NCBI RefSeq assembly: GCF_038235435.1
Contig: NZ_CP151275.1
Coordinates: 682,001 to 746,000, forward strand
DNA from: Niveibacterium sp. SC-1
Lineage (GTDB): Bacteria > Pseudomonadota > Gammaproteobacteria > Burkholderiales > Rhodocyclaceae
DNA length: 64,000 nucleotides
Direction: 5' to 3'
Made by a program: the position numbers and the translations under genes. Of the stretch, positions 11,192 to 19,892 are shown piece after piece. A model generated the notes under the pieces. That model was given only the letters and a program-made list of their open reading frames with translations. It did no database searches and was not told the origin of the DNA. Position 1 is the stretch's first letter, and the number at the start of each line of letters is the position of its first letter.

Positions 11192-11926
11192 ATGGTGACC
11201 CAAGAAGTATCGACAGAGTTGAGCGCGGCGGTGCCCGCACCTGCGGCCCACCGGTCGCGGGATACCGGTTTTGGCTTTCTGGTCCTCCTGACCGCCCTGC
11301 TTGCCTTCGCGCCGGTCGCGGTACTGGGCAGCGCGTTCGGTTGGCCCGCATCCTTGTCCGCGCCTGCGGGCGTACAGATGAGTGCGATCGCGGGCAACCC
11401 GGCGGCGCTGCGCCTGGGCTACGGGCTCTATCTGCTCTACTCGCTGCTGATCGCGCCGGTGATGATGGGCCTCGCCGCCCGAACCTTCGGCGGTCTCACA
11501 CGGACGCTGCCCGCCCTGGTATCCGGCTTCGCGCTGCTCTCCGTGCTGGCGCGCGCCATCGGCATCGAGCGCTGGCTCTCGGTGATGCCCCTGCTCGCGG
11601 AGCGCTACGTGGGCGGTGATGCCGCCACCCGCGTCCAGACAGAGCTTCTCTTCGACGCGATTACACGCTATGGCGGTGGCATCGGCGAACTGCTGGGGGT
11701 CAGCCTGCTGATGGCGGTGTCGCTCGCGCTGCTGTGCGTCGGTGGCCTTGGCCGCGGCGCCATGCCGCGACTGCTCGCCTGGGGCGGTCTGTTCGCGAGC
11801 CTGCTGCTGTTTGCCCAGGCACTGCCTGCTTTCGGTATCGCGGCGGTCGTGCCGATCTCCGCTGCGGTGAGCGTGCTCACCCTGTGGATGCTCGGTGCCG
11901 CCGCGTGGTGCCTGCGCGCGCGCTGA
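11192..11926 (+). CDS. Polytopic membrane protein, DUF4386-like
   Basis: A 244-residue protein with about six hydrophobic spans: near residues 26-50, 75-95, 105-120, 170-190, 195-215 and 220-240. The pattern of a short N-terminal tail and a loop with conserved Arg-Ala-Ile-Gly residues between spans resembles the DUF4386 membrane family, but I recognise this only loosely. The start at 11192 is fixed by the strong ribosome site AAGGAGG seven bases upstream; the open frame extends further but without such a site. It stands alone, with no function that can be read from neighbours. Confidence 0.7.
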   Translation: MVTQEVSTELSAAVPAPAAHRSRDTGFGFLVLLTALLAFAPVAVLGSAFGWPASLSAPAGVQMSAIAGNPAALRLGYGLYLLYSLLIAPVMMGLAARTFGGLTRTLPALVSGFALLSVLARAIGIERWLSVMPLLAERYVGGDAATRVQTELLFDAITRYGGGIGELLGVSLLMAVSLALLCVGGLGRGAMPRLLAWGGLFASLLLFAQALPAFGIAAVVPISAAVSVLTLWMLGAAAWCLRAR

Positions 11927-12323
11927 GTCACGGCGATACCGGGCAGCGCTCAGGCGCACTCGAGTGGTCGCGAGCCGACGTGCCGCTCCTCAAGCGGGCA
12001 CTGGGCGGCCGCGAACGAAGTGCCTCACTCCGATACGGAAACGAGACGGCGATCGTCAGCCGCTGGCCAGAAGGGGTGTGCCAAGACGCAAGCGGAGACC
12101 CGGCGACATCAGAAGCTCAGCGGCGTACAAGGCCCGAAGCGCGAAGCCAAGGAGCCGCATTCGCGGGCGGGGAGGTCCTTTCCCGGATCGGCCGCAATCC
12201 GAGGCCGCGACCTGATCGTGTTGAGCGTTTCGGCACGGAAATGGAGCGAAACCCGCCCAGCCGAACGTTGATACAGCGCCTAGACTTGCTTTGACCTCAA
12301 GGTCGGGCCAGCAAGGAGAAGCG
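11927..12323 (+). other. Gene-free stretch (397 bases)
   Basis: No open frame here has a ribosome site together with protein-like composition; the ORFs present are Arg/Pro/Ser-rich shadow frames. The final bases (GCAAGGAGAAGCG) are the ribosome site of the VOC gene. The 3' part probably carries the VOC gene promoter, but no clear -35/-10 pair could be chosen. Confidence 0.5.
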
Positions 12324-12719
12324 ATGTTCAACCACGTTATCGTCGGAAGCAACGACCTCGAACGTTCGCGGCAGTTCTACGACGCAGTGCTGGGGGTGCT
12401 CGGGGCCAGAGCTCCCGTCCGGAGTACAGCAGCCTCGGGCCATGTCCGGCTTTTCTATCGCCATGATGGCGGCACGCTCGGCGTCAGCCAACCCATCAAC
12501 GATCGACCGGCAACGTTCGCAAACGGCAGCACCCTCGCTTTCAAATGCGATTCGCCCGAGCGGGTGCATGCATTCCACGACGCGGCCGTGGCGCATGGCG
12601 GCGTTTCGATCGAGGACCCACCGGGACTGCGCCAGGACCCGAGTGGTGCGTACTACCTCGCCTATGTGCGCGACCCTGATGGCAACAAGCTCTGTGCCAT
12701 CCATCGGGTGGCCGCGTAG
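12324..12719 (+). CDS. VOC-family (glyoxalase/bleomycin-resistance fold) protein
   Basis: A 131-residue single-domain vicinal-oxygen-chelate protein. It starts MFNHVIVGSNDLERSRQFYD, with the metal-ligand His at residue 4, and ends with the typical 'YVRDPDGNKLCAIHR' strand. Such small VOC proteins bind a divalent metal and act as lyases, dioxygenases or drug-binding proteins; the substrate cannot be told. The start is the ATG with AAGGAG nine bases upstream. It is followed, after one base, by the AraC regulator in the same direction, suggesting a shared transcript. Confidence 0.9.
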   Translation: MFNHVIVGSNDLERSRQFYDAVLGVLGARAPVRSTAASGHVRLFYRHDGGTLGVSQPINDRPATFANGSTLAFKCDSPERVHAFHDAAVAHGGVSIEDPPGLRQDPSGAYYLAYVRDPDGNKLCAIHRVAA

Positions 12720-12720
12720 C

Positions 12721-13557
12721 GTGTCGGGCTCGCGCGGCGTGGCAAGGTCGCTCGATGTACGTGCCGGCGTCGGCCTGACCGCGAACGTGGTGCAGCGTAG
12801 CGCGCTGCGGTTCAGCAACGTCGTGGTCGACAGTCCTGCGCTCATCTTCTTGAAGCACGGCACGAAATCGCTTCAGTCGGGAGACCGGCGGTGGTCTCTC
12901 CGGGGCGGGGACGTCATTGCTATTGCCGGCGGCCAGTCCTTCGACGTGTCGAACCACCTGTCCAACGCTGGCCTGTTCGAGGCGCGCTGGCTCGTATGGG
13001 ACAAGGCGGTGGTGGAGCGCTTCGAGGCGGAGGCCTCTGCGGGAGGGCCACCCTTGTCGGGTGCCACGGTGATCGAGCAGCCCGGCAGCGAGTTCTTCGG
13101 CGCGATCGAACGCGCCGTCTCCGCCGTCTGCCGCGCCGCGGAGGTTCCCGAACCCGTCGCCGTCCATCGGCTGATGGAGGTCCTGGTGTGGCTATCTCTT
13201 GCGGGCGTGAGGCTCTCGGCTCGCCGAACCCCGAACACGTCTGCCAGGTTACGCGGTCTATTTGCCGCGGCTCCATCGGAGGCCTGGACGATCTCGGACG
13301 TCAGCACCCGGCTCGCCATGAGCGAAGCGACGTTGCGAAGACGACTCAGCGCGGAGGGAACGCGTTTCGTGGATCTCCTGACCGACGTCCGCATGTCCCT
13401 CGCGATGACCTTGCTCCAGTCAACCGATCGCGCCGTCGCGCGCATTGCCTCGGAGGTCGGCTACGAATCCGCCTCTCGATTCGCCATCAGGTTTCGCGAG
13501 CGCTTCGGCTTTGCCCCCACAGCTATCCGGGGACACCGCAGGGGGGAACCTGGATGA
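12721..13557 (+). CDS. AraC/XylS-family transcriptional regulator
   Basis: A 278-residue regulator, read here from a GTG that begins one base after the VOC stop; the frame is open further upstream inside the VOC gene but in shadow composition. The C-terminal ~100 residues form the two helix-turn-helix units: 'TISDVSTRLAMSEATLRRRL' followed by 'VARIASEVGYESASRFAIRF' and the closing 'RFGFAPTAIR'. The N-terminal ~160 residues are a cupin-like effector part without a recognisable ligand signature. The partner VOC gene is the most likely target or effector-related enzyme. Confidence 0.88.
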   Translation: MSGSRGVARSLDVRAGVGLTANVVQRSALRFSNVVVDSPALIFLKHGTKSLQSGDRRWSLRGGDVIAIAGGQSFDVSNHLSNAGLFEARWLVWDKAVVERFEAEASAGGPPLSGATVIEQPGSEFFGAIERAVSAVCRAAEVPEPVAVHRLMEVLVWLSLAGVRLSARRTPNTSARLRGLFAAAPSEAWTISDVSTRLAMSEATLRRRLSAEGTRFVDLLTDVRMSLAMTLLQSTDRAVARIASEVGYESASRFAIRFRERFGFAPTAIRGHRRGEPG

Positions 13558-13682
13558 GCCTCGTGCCGTGGTCGAACCGCAGGGGACAGGTCGAGTCGCC
13601 CTTCGGTTCGGGCGCGGGTCGACCTACGACGGCCGCCCAGGTCGCACGATTCATTCGCGCGTTCAGTTCGAGGAGATAGACC

Positions 13683-14468
13683 ATGAGTTGGTCCGCCAGC
13701 CAGTACGGCAAGTTTGAAGACGAGCGCAACCGACCGATCCGCGACCTGCTCGCGCAGATTCCACTCGATAGCCCGCGCTGCGTGGTCGACCTCGGGTGTG
13801 GTCCTGGTAACTCGACCGAACTTCTGCTGCAGCGCTTTCCGGCTGCAGATGTCATCGGTGTAGACAACGCGCCCGACATGCTGGCCGCCGCGCGCAAGCG
13901 CCTGCCGCAGCTGCGCTTCGAGTCCGCCGATATCGCCAGCTGGGCCGCGCCGTCGCGGGTGGACCTGCTCTTCGCCAACGCCTCGCTCCAGTGGGTGCCC
14001 GACCACGCGCGACTGATGCCGGCCTTGCTCGCCCAGCTGGCGCCGGGCGGCTGCCTCGCGGTGCAGATGCCGGACAACCTCGACGAACCTGCGCACCGGT
14101 TGATGCGCGAGATCGCCGCCGAAGCACCCTGGGCGGACACGCTGCGCGAGGCCGTGCGCGCGCGCGAGGCCCGCCACGATGCGCCTTGGTACTACCGTCA
14201 TCTGCAGGCGGCCGGTGGGCAGGTCAACATCTGGCGCACGGTCTTCCATCACCCGCTCGCGGGTGGCGCAACGGCGGTGGTCGAATGGTTCAAGGGCAGC
14301 GGCCTGCGGCCCTTCCTTGATCCGCTCGACGAGGCCTTGCGAGCGCGCTTCCTCCAACGCTACACCGCCGCGGTGGCCGAGGCGTATCCGGCACTGCCGG
14401 ATGGCAGCGTACTGTTGCCGTTCCCGCGACTCTTCTTCGTGGCGACGCTGCATGCCTCCGCGTCATGA
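13683..14468 (+). CDS. tam: Trans-aconitate 2-methyltransferase
   Basis: A 261-residue class-I SAM methyltransferase that methyl-esterifies trans-aconitate, a toxic by-product of the TCA cycle. SAM motif I is [15 protein letters not shown] near residues 34-48; the family features '[13 protein letters not shown]' and '[12 protein letters not shown]' are both present. The start [18 protein letters not shown] is the usual Tam N terminus, and GAGGAGA precedes the ATG. Monocistronic by appearance, 125 bases after the AraC gene. Confidence 0.93.
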   Translation: MSWSASQYGKFEDERNRPIRDLLAQIPLDSPRCVVDLGCGPGNSTELLLQRFPAADVIGVDNAPDMLAAARKRLPQLRFESADIASWAAPSRVDLLFANASLQWVPDHARLMPALLAQLAPGGCLAVQMPDNLDEPAHRLMREIAAEAPWADTLREAVRAREARHDAPWYYRHLQAAGGQVNIWRTVFHHPLAGGATAVVEWFKGSGLRPFLDPLDEALRARFLQRYTAAVAEAYPALPDGSVLLPFPRLFFVATLHASAS

Positions 14469-14839
14469 GTCCGCTCTTTCCGCCGCGTGGCCGAGACACG
14501 GGAAGCGGCGCAGGACATCTGCCGCGCGCGATCCCGCGTTGCTCGCGGGGCTGGGGTTCGGGCCCCATGCTCAACATCGTGCCGCCCGAACATGTGGAGG
14601 TGGATGGCCCGGGCGGGTGAGGTGCGACGCGGTGGCGCCTGCCGTAGAGGAGACCTACAGTTCCCCGAAGAGCGGACCGACGAGGGGGCTCTTTCAGGCG
14701 GACATGGCCAGTCTGAATCGCGCAACCCGGATTCACGCCAGAGCTCTGTGCATTCAATCGAACGAACCAGCCGTCCGGATCCGGGGCGAGTGCTCCTAAG
14801 GCAGCTTTTGCAGGCGATTTGCGCCTGCCAGGGGAAATC
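14469..14839 (+). other. Gene-free stretch (371 bases)
   Basis: Holds the ribosome site AGGGGAA for the gene at 14840 and no convincing gene. A 51-codon frame (14465-14620) shares ATGA with the tam stop but has no family I can recognise and mostly Arg/Pro/Gly composition in its first half. No hairpin with a T tract was seen after tam. Confidence 0.45.
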
Positions 14840-15334
14840 ATGGAAGTGATTCGCGCGCCCAGCGTTGAGTACAGGGACGAGAAGCCCTACGTCGGCATAC
14901 GGGTTCGAACGCCGATGGTCGGCATGTCCGATGCGGTCGAGGCGCTCAAGAAGGAACTGGATGCCGAGCTCCGAGGCAATGGTGTTATCGCAACCGGCCC
15001 CTGCTTTCTGCGCCTTCATGTCATCGACATGAAAGGCATCATGGACATCGAGGTCGGACGGCCTGTCGACGAAGCTCGCGCCCTCGGCGACAGGATCCGG
15101 CCGGGGGCTCTGCCGGCGGGGCAATACGCGAACTACGTCTTCGCCGGCCCCGGGATCGCCGGAAACGGGTTTCTGCTCAGGTGGATAAAGGAGCAGGGTC
15201 TGCAGATGGACCGTTGGGAGGATCCGAACGGGGACGCTTTCCGTTGTCGGTGTGAAACTTTTCTGACCGACCCGAAGCTTGAGCATCGGAGAAAGAAATG
15301 GGAGATCGAGATGGCGGTAAAGCTGATCGGATGA
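14840..15334 (+). CDS. Small protein, possible GyrI-like effector-binding domain
   Basis: A 164-residue soluble protein beginning MEVIRAPSVEYRDEKPYVGI, with the alternation of strands and 'LRLHVIDMKG' and 'GQYANYVFAGP' segments seen in AraC-type effector-binding (GyrI/SoxR C-terminal) domains. AGGGGAAATC sits just upstream of the ATG and fixes the start; a GTG/ATG seven codons earlier lacks such a site. There is no DNA-binding domain attached. The fold assignment is a guess from pattern only; another GyrI-like protein occurs at 42889. Confidence 0.6.
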   Translation: MEVIRAPSVEYRDEKPYVGIRVRTPMVGMSDAVEALKKELDAELRGNGVIATGPCFLRLHVIDMKGIMDIEVGRPVDEARALGDRIRPGALPAGQYANYVFAGPGIAGNGFLLRWIKEQGLQMDRWEDPNGDAFRCRCETFLTDPKLEHRRKKWEIEMAVKLIG

Positions 15335-15488
15335 TTGCGGCGCGAATACCGTGGCGCCCCGCCGGCCCACGGCGCGACGCATAGCGCTCATAAGCCGCGC
15401 GGGATGGGCGCCGCGCGCGGGCATCGCTAACGTGGATCCCGACCCGTCCGCATGCTCGCGGACGACGATTGCCACCGGAGGAATCCCG

Positions 15489-16580
15489 ATGTCCGCTCTG
15501 CCCGAATTCGCCCGCCGCCTGGCGGGTGCGAGTCTGTTCGCCGCCGCCCTCGGGCTCTGCGCGGGCGTGCAGGCCGCCGATCCACTCAAGCTGGGCTTCG
15601 TCTATCTCGGCCCCACCGGCGACCACGGCTGGACCTATGCGCACGACCAGGGCCGCAAGGGCGTAGAGACCAAGTTCGGCGACAAGGTTGCCACCCTCGG
15701 CGTGGAGAACGTGCCGGAGACGGCCGATGCGGAACGCGTCTTCCGCGACCTGGCGACCAAAGGCTACAAGGTGATCTTCGGCACCTCCTTCGGCTACATG
15801 AACCAGATGGAGAAGGTCGCCAAGTCCTTCCCCAACACCGTGTTCATGCATGCCACCGGCTACAAGACCGGCAAGAACCTGGGCATCTACAACATCCGCA
15901 CCTATGAGGGCGCTTACCTCGCCGGCGTGGTGGCCGGAAAGATGAGCAAGAGCGGGAAGCTGGGTTTCGTGGGCTCCATCCCCATCCCCGAGGTGATCCG
16001 CAACATCAACGCCTACACCCTGGGCGCGCGCAGCGTGAATCCGGCGATTACCACCAAGGTGATCTGGGTGAACAGCTGGTTCGACCCGGGCAAGGAGCGC
16101 GAGGCCGCTCTGGCCCTGATCTCGCAGGGGGCGGACGTGCTGTTGCAGAACACCGACTCGCCCGCCGTGGTGCAGGCGGCCGCAGAGAAGGGCAAGTACG
16201 CCTTCGGCTGGGATTCGGAGATGACCAAGTTCGGCCCCACGGCGCACCTCGCGGCCGCGGTGCTGCACTGGGACAAGATCTACGACGATGTGGTCGACGA
16301 CGTGCTTGCAGGCAGCTGGAAGACTGGCGACATCTTCATCGGCGCGGAGAAGGGGGCGGTCGACCTGGAGGCTTTCGGCCCGATGGTGCCGGACGAGGTG
16401 AAGAAGCTGGTGGACGTGCGCCGCGGCGCGATCAAGGCCGGCACGCTGCACGCCTTCGGCGGACCGCTGAAGGACCAGGCGGGCAAGGAAGTCGTGGCGG
16501 CCGGCAAGGCCATGGACGACAAGACCCTGCTGGGGATGAACTACTACGTGGCCGGGGTGGAAGGCAGCGTGCCCAAGTAA
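15489..16580 (+). CDS. BMP-family ABC substrate-binding protein (copy 1)
   Basis: A 363-residue exported receptor of the basic membrane protein (PnrA/Med) family, which in characterised cases binds purine nucleosides or related ligands for an ABC importer. The signal peptide ends at VQAA near residue 30. The mature start 'DPLKLGFVYLGPTGDHGWTY' and the ligand-site segment 'GTSFGYMNQMEKVA' are characteristic. There is no lipobox Cys. No permease or ATPase gene lies nearby. It is strikingly similar, along its whole length, to the protein at 18424. A terminator follows at 16609. Confidence 0.92.
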   Translation: MSALPEFARRLAGASLFAAALGLCAGVQAADPLKLGFVYLGPTGDHGWTYAHDQGRKGVETKFGDKVATLGVENVPETADAERVFRDLATKGYKVIFGTSFGYMNQMEKVAKSFPNTVFMHATGYKTGKNLGIYNIRTYEGAYLAGVVAGKMSKSGKLGFVGSIPIPEVIRNINAYTLGARSVNPAITTKVIWVNSWFDPGKEREAALALISQGADVLLQNTDSPAVVQAAAEKGKYAFGWDSEMTKFGPTAHLAAAVLHWDKIYDDVVDDVLAGSWKTGDIFIGAEKGAVDLEAFGPMVPDEVKKLVDVRRGAIKAGTLHAFGGPLKDQAGKEVVAAGKAMDDKTLLGMNYYVAGVEGSVPK

Positions 16581-16608
16581 GCGTCTGCGTGCCCACGCGC
16601 ACCGCAGG

Positions 16609-16635
16609 AAGGCCGGCCCCGTGTCGGCCTTTTTG
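16609..16635 (+). terminator. Intrinsic terminator after BMP copy 1
   Basis: Stem AAGGCCG/CGGCCTT with a nine-base loop, immediately followed by TTTTGCT (run of five T counting the stem end). It ends the copy 1 transcript 28 bases after the stop. Confidence 0.8.
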
Positions 16636-16804
16636 CTGTCTGGCGCGCGGCCGCCACGCCGCAGCGTGCTCCCGCGCTGGGTCTCGTTCTTGCATGCGCA
16701 ACAGCCGCTTTCGCGCGCGCCAGTTGCGCGCGAAGCCTCCAAGCGCGCCGCGCATCGCGCGCCGGCGCCTCGAACGTGGCCTACCCCCCACAGGAGCAGC
16801 GCAG

Positions 16805-17131
16805 ATGGAACATTTCTACTACCGGCTCAATGCACCGCGAAGCAGCTTCCCCGGTGACATGAGCGAGATGGAGGGCGTCGCGATGCGCGCCCATGCCGAG
16901 TACTGGATGGCCTTGATGAAGCAGGGGCGGGTGATCGCCCTCGGACCAGTGGGCGACCCGGCGGGCGTCTTCGGCGTCGCCCTCTTCCGCGCGGAAAGCA
17001 TCGACGCCGCGCAGGAACTCGCGGCGCACGACCCGGTGCTGGGGACCGGCCTGGGCTTTCGCTTCGAGCTCTACCCGATGCTCAGCATCGTCCTGCCCGA
17101 GCATTTCGAGGCAGGGCGGCTGGCGGCCTGA
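16805..17131 (+). CDS. YCII-domain protein
   Basis: A 108-residue protein of the YciI-like fold: 'HAEYWMALMKQGRVIALGPV' in the middle carries the conserved His and the strand-helix pattern, and 'YPMLSIVLPEH' closes the domain. YciI-like proteins are small ferredoxin-fold proteins, some with dehydrochlorinase activity; the role here is unknown. The ATG at 16805 follows AGGAGCAGCGCAG. It is convergent with the Rieske oxygenase gene, only 28 bases apart. Confidence 0.85.
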   Translation: MEHFYYRLNAPRSSFPGDMSEMEGVAMRAHAEYWMALMKQGRVIALGPVGDPAGVFGVALFRAESIDAAQELAAHDPVLGTGLGFRFELYPMLSIVLPEHFEAGRLAA

Positions 17132-17159
17132 GTGGAGCGGGAGCGACCCGGGAGCGGCT

Positions 17160-18155
17160 TCACGCTGCGGGGCGGATCACCCCATAGGCCAGTCCGATGT
17201 CGGTGAGCCAGCGGCGATACTGGCTGGAGAGCAGGTCGGCCGGTTGCGGCACTTCGGCTCGCGGGTCCAGGGGCAGGCGCGCCGGCACCTGGTTCTCGAG
17301 GATGGGCTTGTCCTGCAGGAAGATGGTTTCCTGGAAGGCGCGCAGCTCTTCCTCGCCCTGCACGAAGTTGGTCATCGCCAGGATGATCCAGACCCGCACA
17401 TGGGTCTCGTCCACCGGCGAGGCCGTGAGCAGGATCGCCTCGTGGAAGTCCTGTTGCGCTTCGGGCTGCTTGCTCAGGATGGACGTGAGCGGGCGTGGGC
17501 AGCGATAGGCGTATTCGACCATGGAGCCGCCGTGGGCGAGCGAGTTGGTCATGGGCTGCCAGGCGAACAGTTCGGTGGCCACCACGCCGCAGCCCTCGAC
17601 GTCGCGCATCACCTTGTAGGGCGGCACGCCGGTGTGCGGTTCGGCGCCGAGAATGCCCTCGTGCACGAAGGCGAAGTGCGCCTGGTCGAGGAAGTTCTCG
17701 ATCACCCGCGGCGCGGAGGCAGCGACCTCGTAGGGGCCGCAGAGCACGGTGCGCAGATGCGGGTCGTCGAACTCGGCAAAGGGCGGGACGTCCTGCGCGG
17801 GCTCGCCCAGGCAGACCCAGATCAGGCCGTAGGCTTCGCGGGCATGCCAGGTGCGCGCGCAGGCGCTGCGCGGTGGCGTGTCCTGTGGATGCGCCGGGCG
17901 TAGCGTGCAGGCACCGGAGGCATCGAAACGCCAGCCGTGATAGCGGCAGCGCAATTGCCCATCCACCACCGCGCCGATGGAAAAGCGCGTGCCGCGATGC
18001 GGGCAACGGTCTTCCCAGGCGTGCACCGTGCCGCTGGCGTCGCGCCACAGCACGATTTCCTCTTCCAGCAGGCGGGCCGCCAGTGGCGTATCCGTGAGCG
18101 CGCTGCCGGTCGCCACCACATGCCAGTCGTTGCGCATCACCGGATCGGAAACCAT
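17160..18155 (-). CDS. Rieske non-heme iron oxygenase, aromatic-ring/VanA type
   Basis: A 331-residue oxygenase alpha subunit. The Rieske [2Fe-2S] ligands are Cys51-x-His53 (CPHRG) and Cys70-x2-His73 (CRYHGW). The mononuclear iron site is in NFLDQAHFAFVHEG, the D-x2-H-x4-H arrangement. Enzymes of this length and layout demethylate or hydroxylate aromatic acids, with a separate reductase; none is encoded in the window. The start at 18155 has AGGAG about 7 bases upstream on the minus strand; the open frame continues to 18308 but without support. Substrate unknown. Confidence 0.9.
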   Translation of the reverse strand: MVSDPVMRNDWHVVATGSALTDTPLAARLLEEEIVLWRDASGTVHAWEDRCPHRGTRFSIGAVVDGQLRCRYHGWRFDASGACTLRPAHPQDTPPRSACARTWHAREAYGLIWVCLGEPAQDVPPFAEFDDPHLRTVLCGPYEVAASAPRVIENFLDQAHFAFVHEGILGAEPHTGVPPYKVMRDVEGCGVVATELFAWQPMTNSLAHGGSMVEYAYRCPRPLTSILSKQPEAQQDFHEAILLTASPVDETHVRVWIILAMTNFVQGEEELRAFQETIFLQDKPILENQVPARLPLDPRAEVPQPADLLSSQYRRWLTDIGLAYGVIRPAA

Positions 18156-18352
18156 GGAACGCTCCTGCCGCAATTGTCGATCCGCCGATGCTAGCGGGCC
18201 ACCACCCACGCCTGGGCGATGGTGCGTATCGCCGCGGCCGTATGGCGGTGCCGGGGCGCCTTCGCGGCGCAGGTGGAGCGGGCGTTCATCGAGCCCGGGA
18301 TATGGCATTCATACGCGGGGCGGGATGGGTTAGATTGCGACCGGTTGGTACA

Positions 18353-18376
18353 GTCGTCTGACCTTGTCGTCCGACC
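18353..18376 (+). promoter_or_regulatory. Tandem 11-bp repeat upstream of BMP copy 2 (possible operator)
   Basis: GTCGTCTGACC (18353-18363) and GTCGTCCGACC (18366-18376) occur 13 bases apart, in the divergent region between the Rieske gene and BMP copy 2. The core GTCGTCCG also occurs inverted before BMP copy 1 (CGGACGAC at 15459-15466). This would fit a shared regulator, but the motif is short and the DNA is GC-rich, so chance is possible. Confidence 0.25.
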
Positions 18377-18423
18377 GCGGACGCATTCACCGGCGCCGCC
18401 GGCATCCACAGGAGAATCCCCGA

Positions 18424-19509
18424 ATGTCCCGTTTCAAGTCCATGACTGCGGGCGCCGCGCTGGCGCTGGGTTTGGCAATGCTGGCGGGGACGCCGGCGCA
18501 GGCCGCCGATCCGCTGCAAGCCGGCTTCGTCTACATCGGCCCGACCGGCGACCACGGCTGGACCTACTCGCACGACCAGGGCCGCAAGGCGGTGGAAGCG
18601 AAATTCGGCGACAAGGTGAAGACCCTGGGGGTGGAGAACGTGCCCGAGACGGCCGATGCCGAGCGCGTGTTCCGTGATCTGGCGACCAAGGGCTACAAGG
18701 TGATCTTCGGCACCTCCTTTGGCTACATGAACCAGATGGAGAAGGTCGCCAAGGCTTTCCCCAACACGGTGTTCATGCACGCCACCGGCTACAAGTCGGG
18801 CAAGAACTTCGGCACCTACGACATCCGCACCTATGAAGGCGCCTACATGCTGGGCGTGGTCGCGGGCAAGCAGAGCAAGAGCGGCAAGCTGGGCGTGGTG
18901 GGTTCTATCCCGATCCCGGAAGTCATCCGCAACATCAACGCCTTCACCATCGGCGCACGCAGCGTGAACCCGGCGGCCACCACCCGCGTGATCTGGGTGA
19001 ATAGCTGGTTCGATCCGGGCAAGGAGCGCGAGGCCGCACTGACCCTCATCTCCCAGGGCGCCGACGTGCTGATGCAGAACACCGACTCGCCGGCCGTGGT
19101 GCAGGCAGCCAAGGAGAAGGGCGTGTTCGCCTTCGGCTGGGATTCGGACATGACGAAGTTCGGCGAGTCCGCGCACCTGGCGGCCTCGGTGCTCAACTGG
19201 TCGGTGATCTACAACGAGACCATCGAGCAGATCGCCGCCGGTACCTGGAAGCCGAAGGACATCTGGTACGGCGTCAAGGAAGGTGCGATCGATATCTCCA
19301 ACTTCGGTCCCGGCACGCCGGCCGACGTGAAGAAGCTCGCCGAGGAACGCCGCGACGCAATCAAGGCCGGCAAGCTGCATCCCTTCACCGGCCCGCTCAA
19401 GGACCAGGCGGGCAAGCTCTTCCTGGCCGCCGGCAAGACCATGCCGGACGCCGATCTGCGCAAGTTCAGCTTCTACGTCGAAGGCGTGGAAGGCGCGATT
19501 CCCAAGTAA
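18424..19509 (+). CDS. BMP-family ABC substrate-binding protein (copy 2)
   Basis: A 361-residue exported receptor, paralogue of the protein at 15489. The signal peptide is MSRFKSMTAGAALALGLAML... with cleavage expected after AQA. The mature chain starts DPLQAGFVYIGPTGDHGWTY and shares nearly every conserved block with copy 1, including GTSFGYMNQMEKVA, 'IPIPEVIRNINA' and 'NTDSPAVVQAA'. Differences concentrate in the last third. AGGAGAAT precedes the ATG. No transporter membrane genes are adjacent. A strong terminator follows. Confidence 0.92.
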   Translation: MSRFKSMTAGAALALGLAMLAGTPAQAADPLQAGFVYIGPTGDHGWTYSHDQGRKAVEAKFGDKVKTLGVENVPETADAERVFRDLATKGYKVIFGTSFGYMNQMEKVAKAFPNTVFMHATGYKSGKNFGTYDIRTYEGAYMLGVVAGKQSKSGKLGVVGSIPIPEVIRNINAFTIGARSVNPAATTRVIWVNSWFDPGKEREAALTLISQGADVLMQNTDSPAVVQAAKEKGVFAFGWDSDMTKFGESAHLAASVLNWSVIYNETIEQIAAGTWKPKDIWYGVKEGAIDISNFGPGTPADVKKLAEERRDAIKAGKLHPFTGPLKDQAGKLFLAAGKTMPDADLRKFSFYVEGVEGAIPK

Positions 19510-19552
19510 GGCTCCGTCCTGCCGCGGCGAACCCGCGGCGCCGCCAAGGAGA

Positions 19553-19586
19553 AACGCCCGCTGCGAAAGCAGTGGGCGTTTTTTCT
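19553..19586 (+). terminator. Strong intrinsic terminator after BMP copy 2
   Basis: A 12-bp stem (AACGCCCGCTGC / GCAGTGGGCGTT, one G-T pair) with a GAAA tetraloop, followed by TTTT and then CTT. A textbook Rho-independent terminator. Confidence 0.95.
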
Positions 19587-19892
19587 TGGTCCGTCTCTGT
19601 TTGCCGAAACGCTGACTCGGCCGCGTGTGCCCCGCTCGCCTTGCCGTCTCGCCGATCGCCAGCGATCTGATCGTCGGACGCGACCCTCCGCATCACCGAC
19701 TGACCTGTGCGGTCCTCCTGCCTGGGCGCGCATCCCTCATGGGGTGTGCTGTTTTTCATGTCGCGCTTGAAGGACTGGGCCTACACGGCAAGCCGCCGCG
19801 CACCGACAGGTAGGCCGTGGCCGCTTCGCTATCGTGTGCATGACCGAATGGCGAGCGACCTTCGCAGGAGGCCGCGTCACAGGAGGCAGCAC
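19587..19892 (+). other. Gene-free stretch (306 bases)
   Basis: Nothing gene-like between the BMP terminator and the start at 19893, apart from the AGGAGG ribosome site at the end. It presumably holds the promoter for 19893-20763, but I cannot point to a clear consensus. Confidence 0.45.

Noticed and set aside
14465..14620. 51-codon frame sharing ATGA with the tam stop
   Set aside because: Good position for translational coupling, but no ribosome site of its own, no family and biased composition. Kept only as a note.
15489..19509. Composite transposon made of the two BMP copies
   Set aside because: The copies are receptor genes, each with its own terminator, and no transposase, terminal inverted repeats or target duplications were seen.
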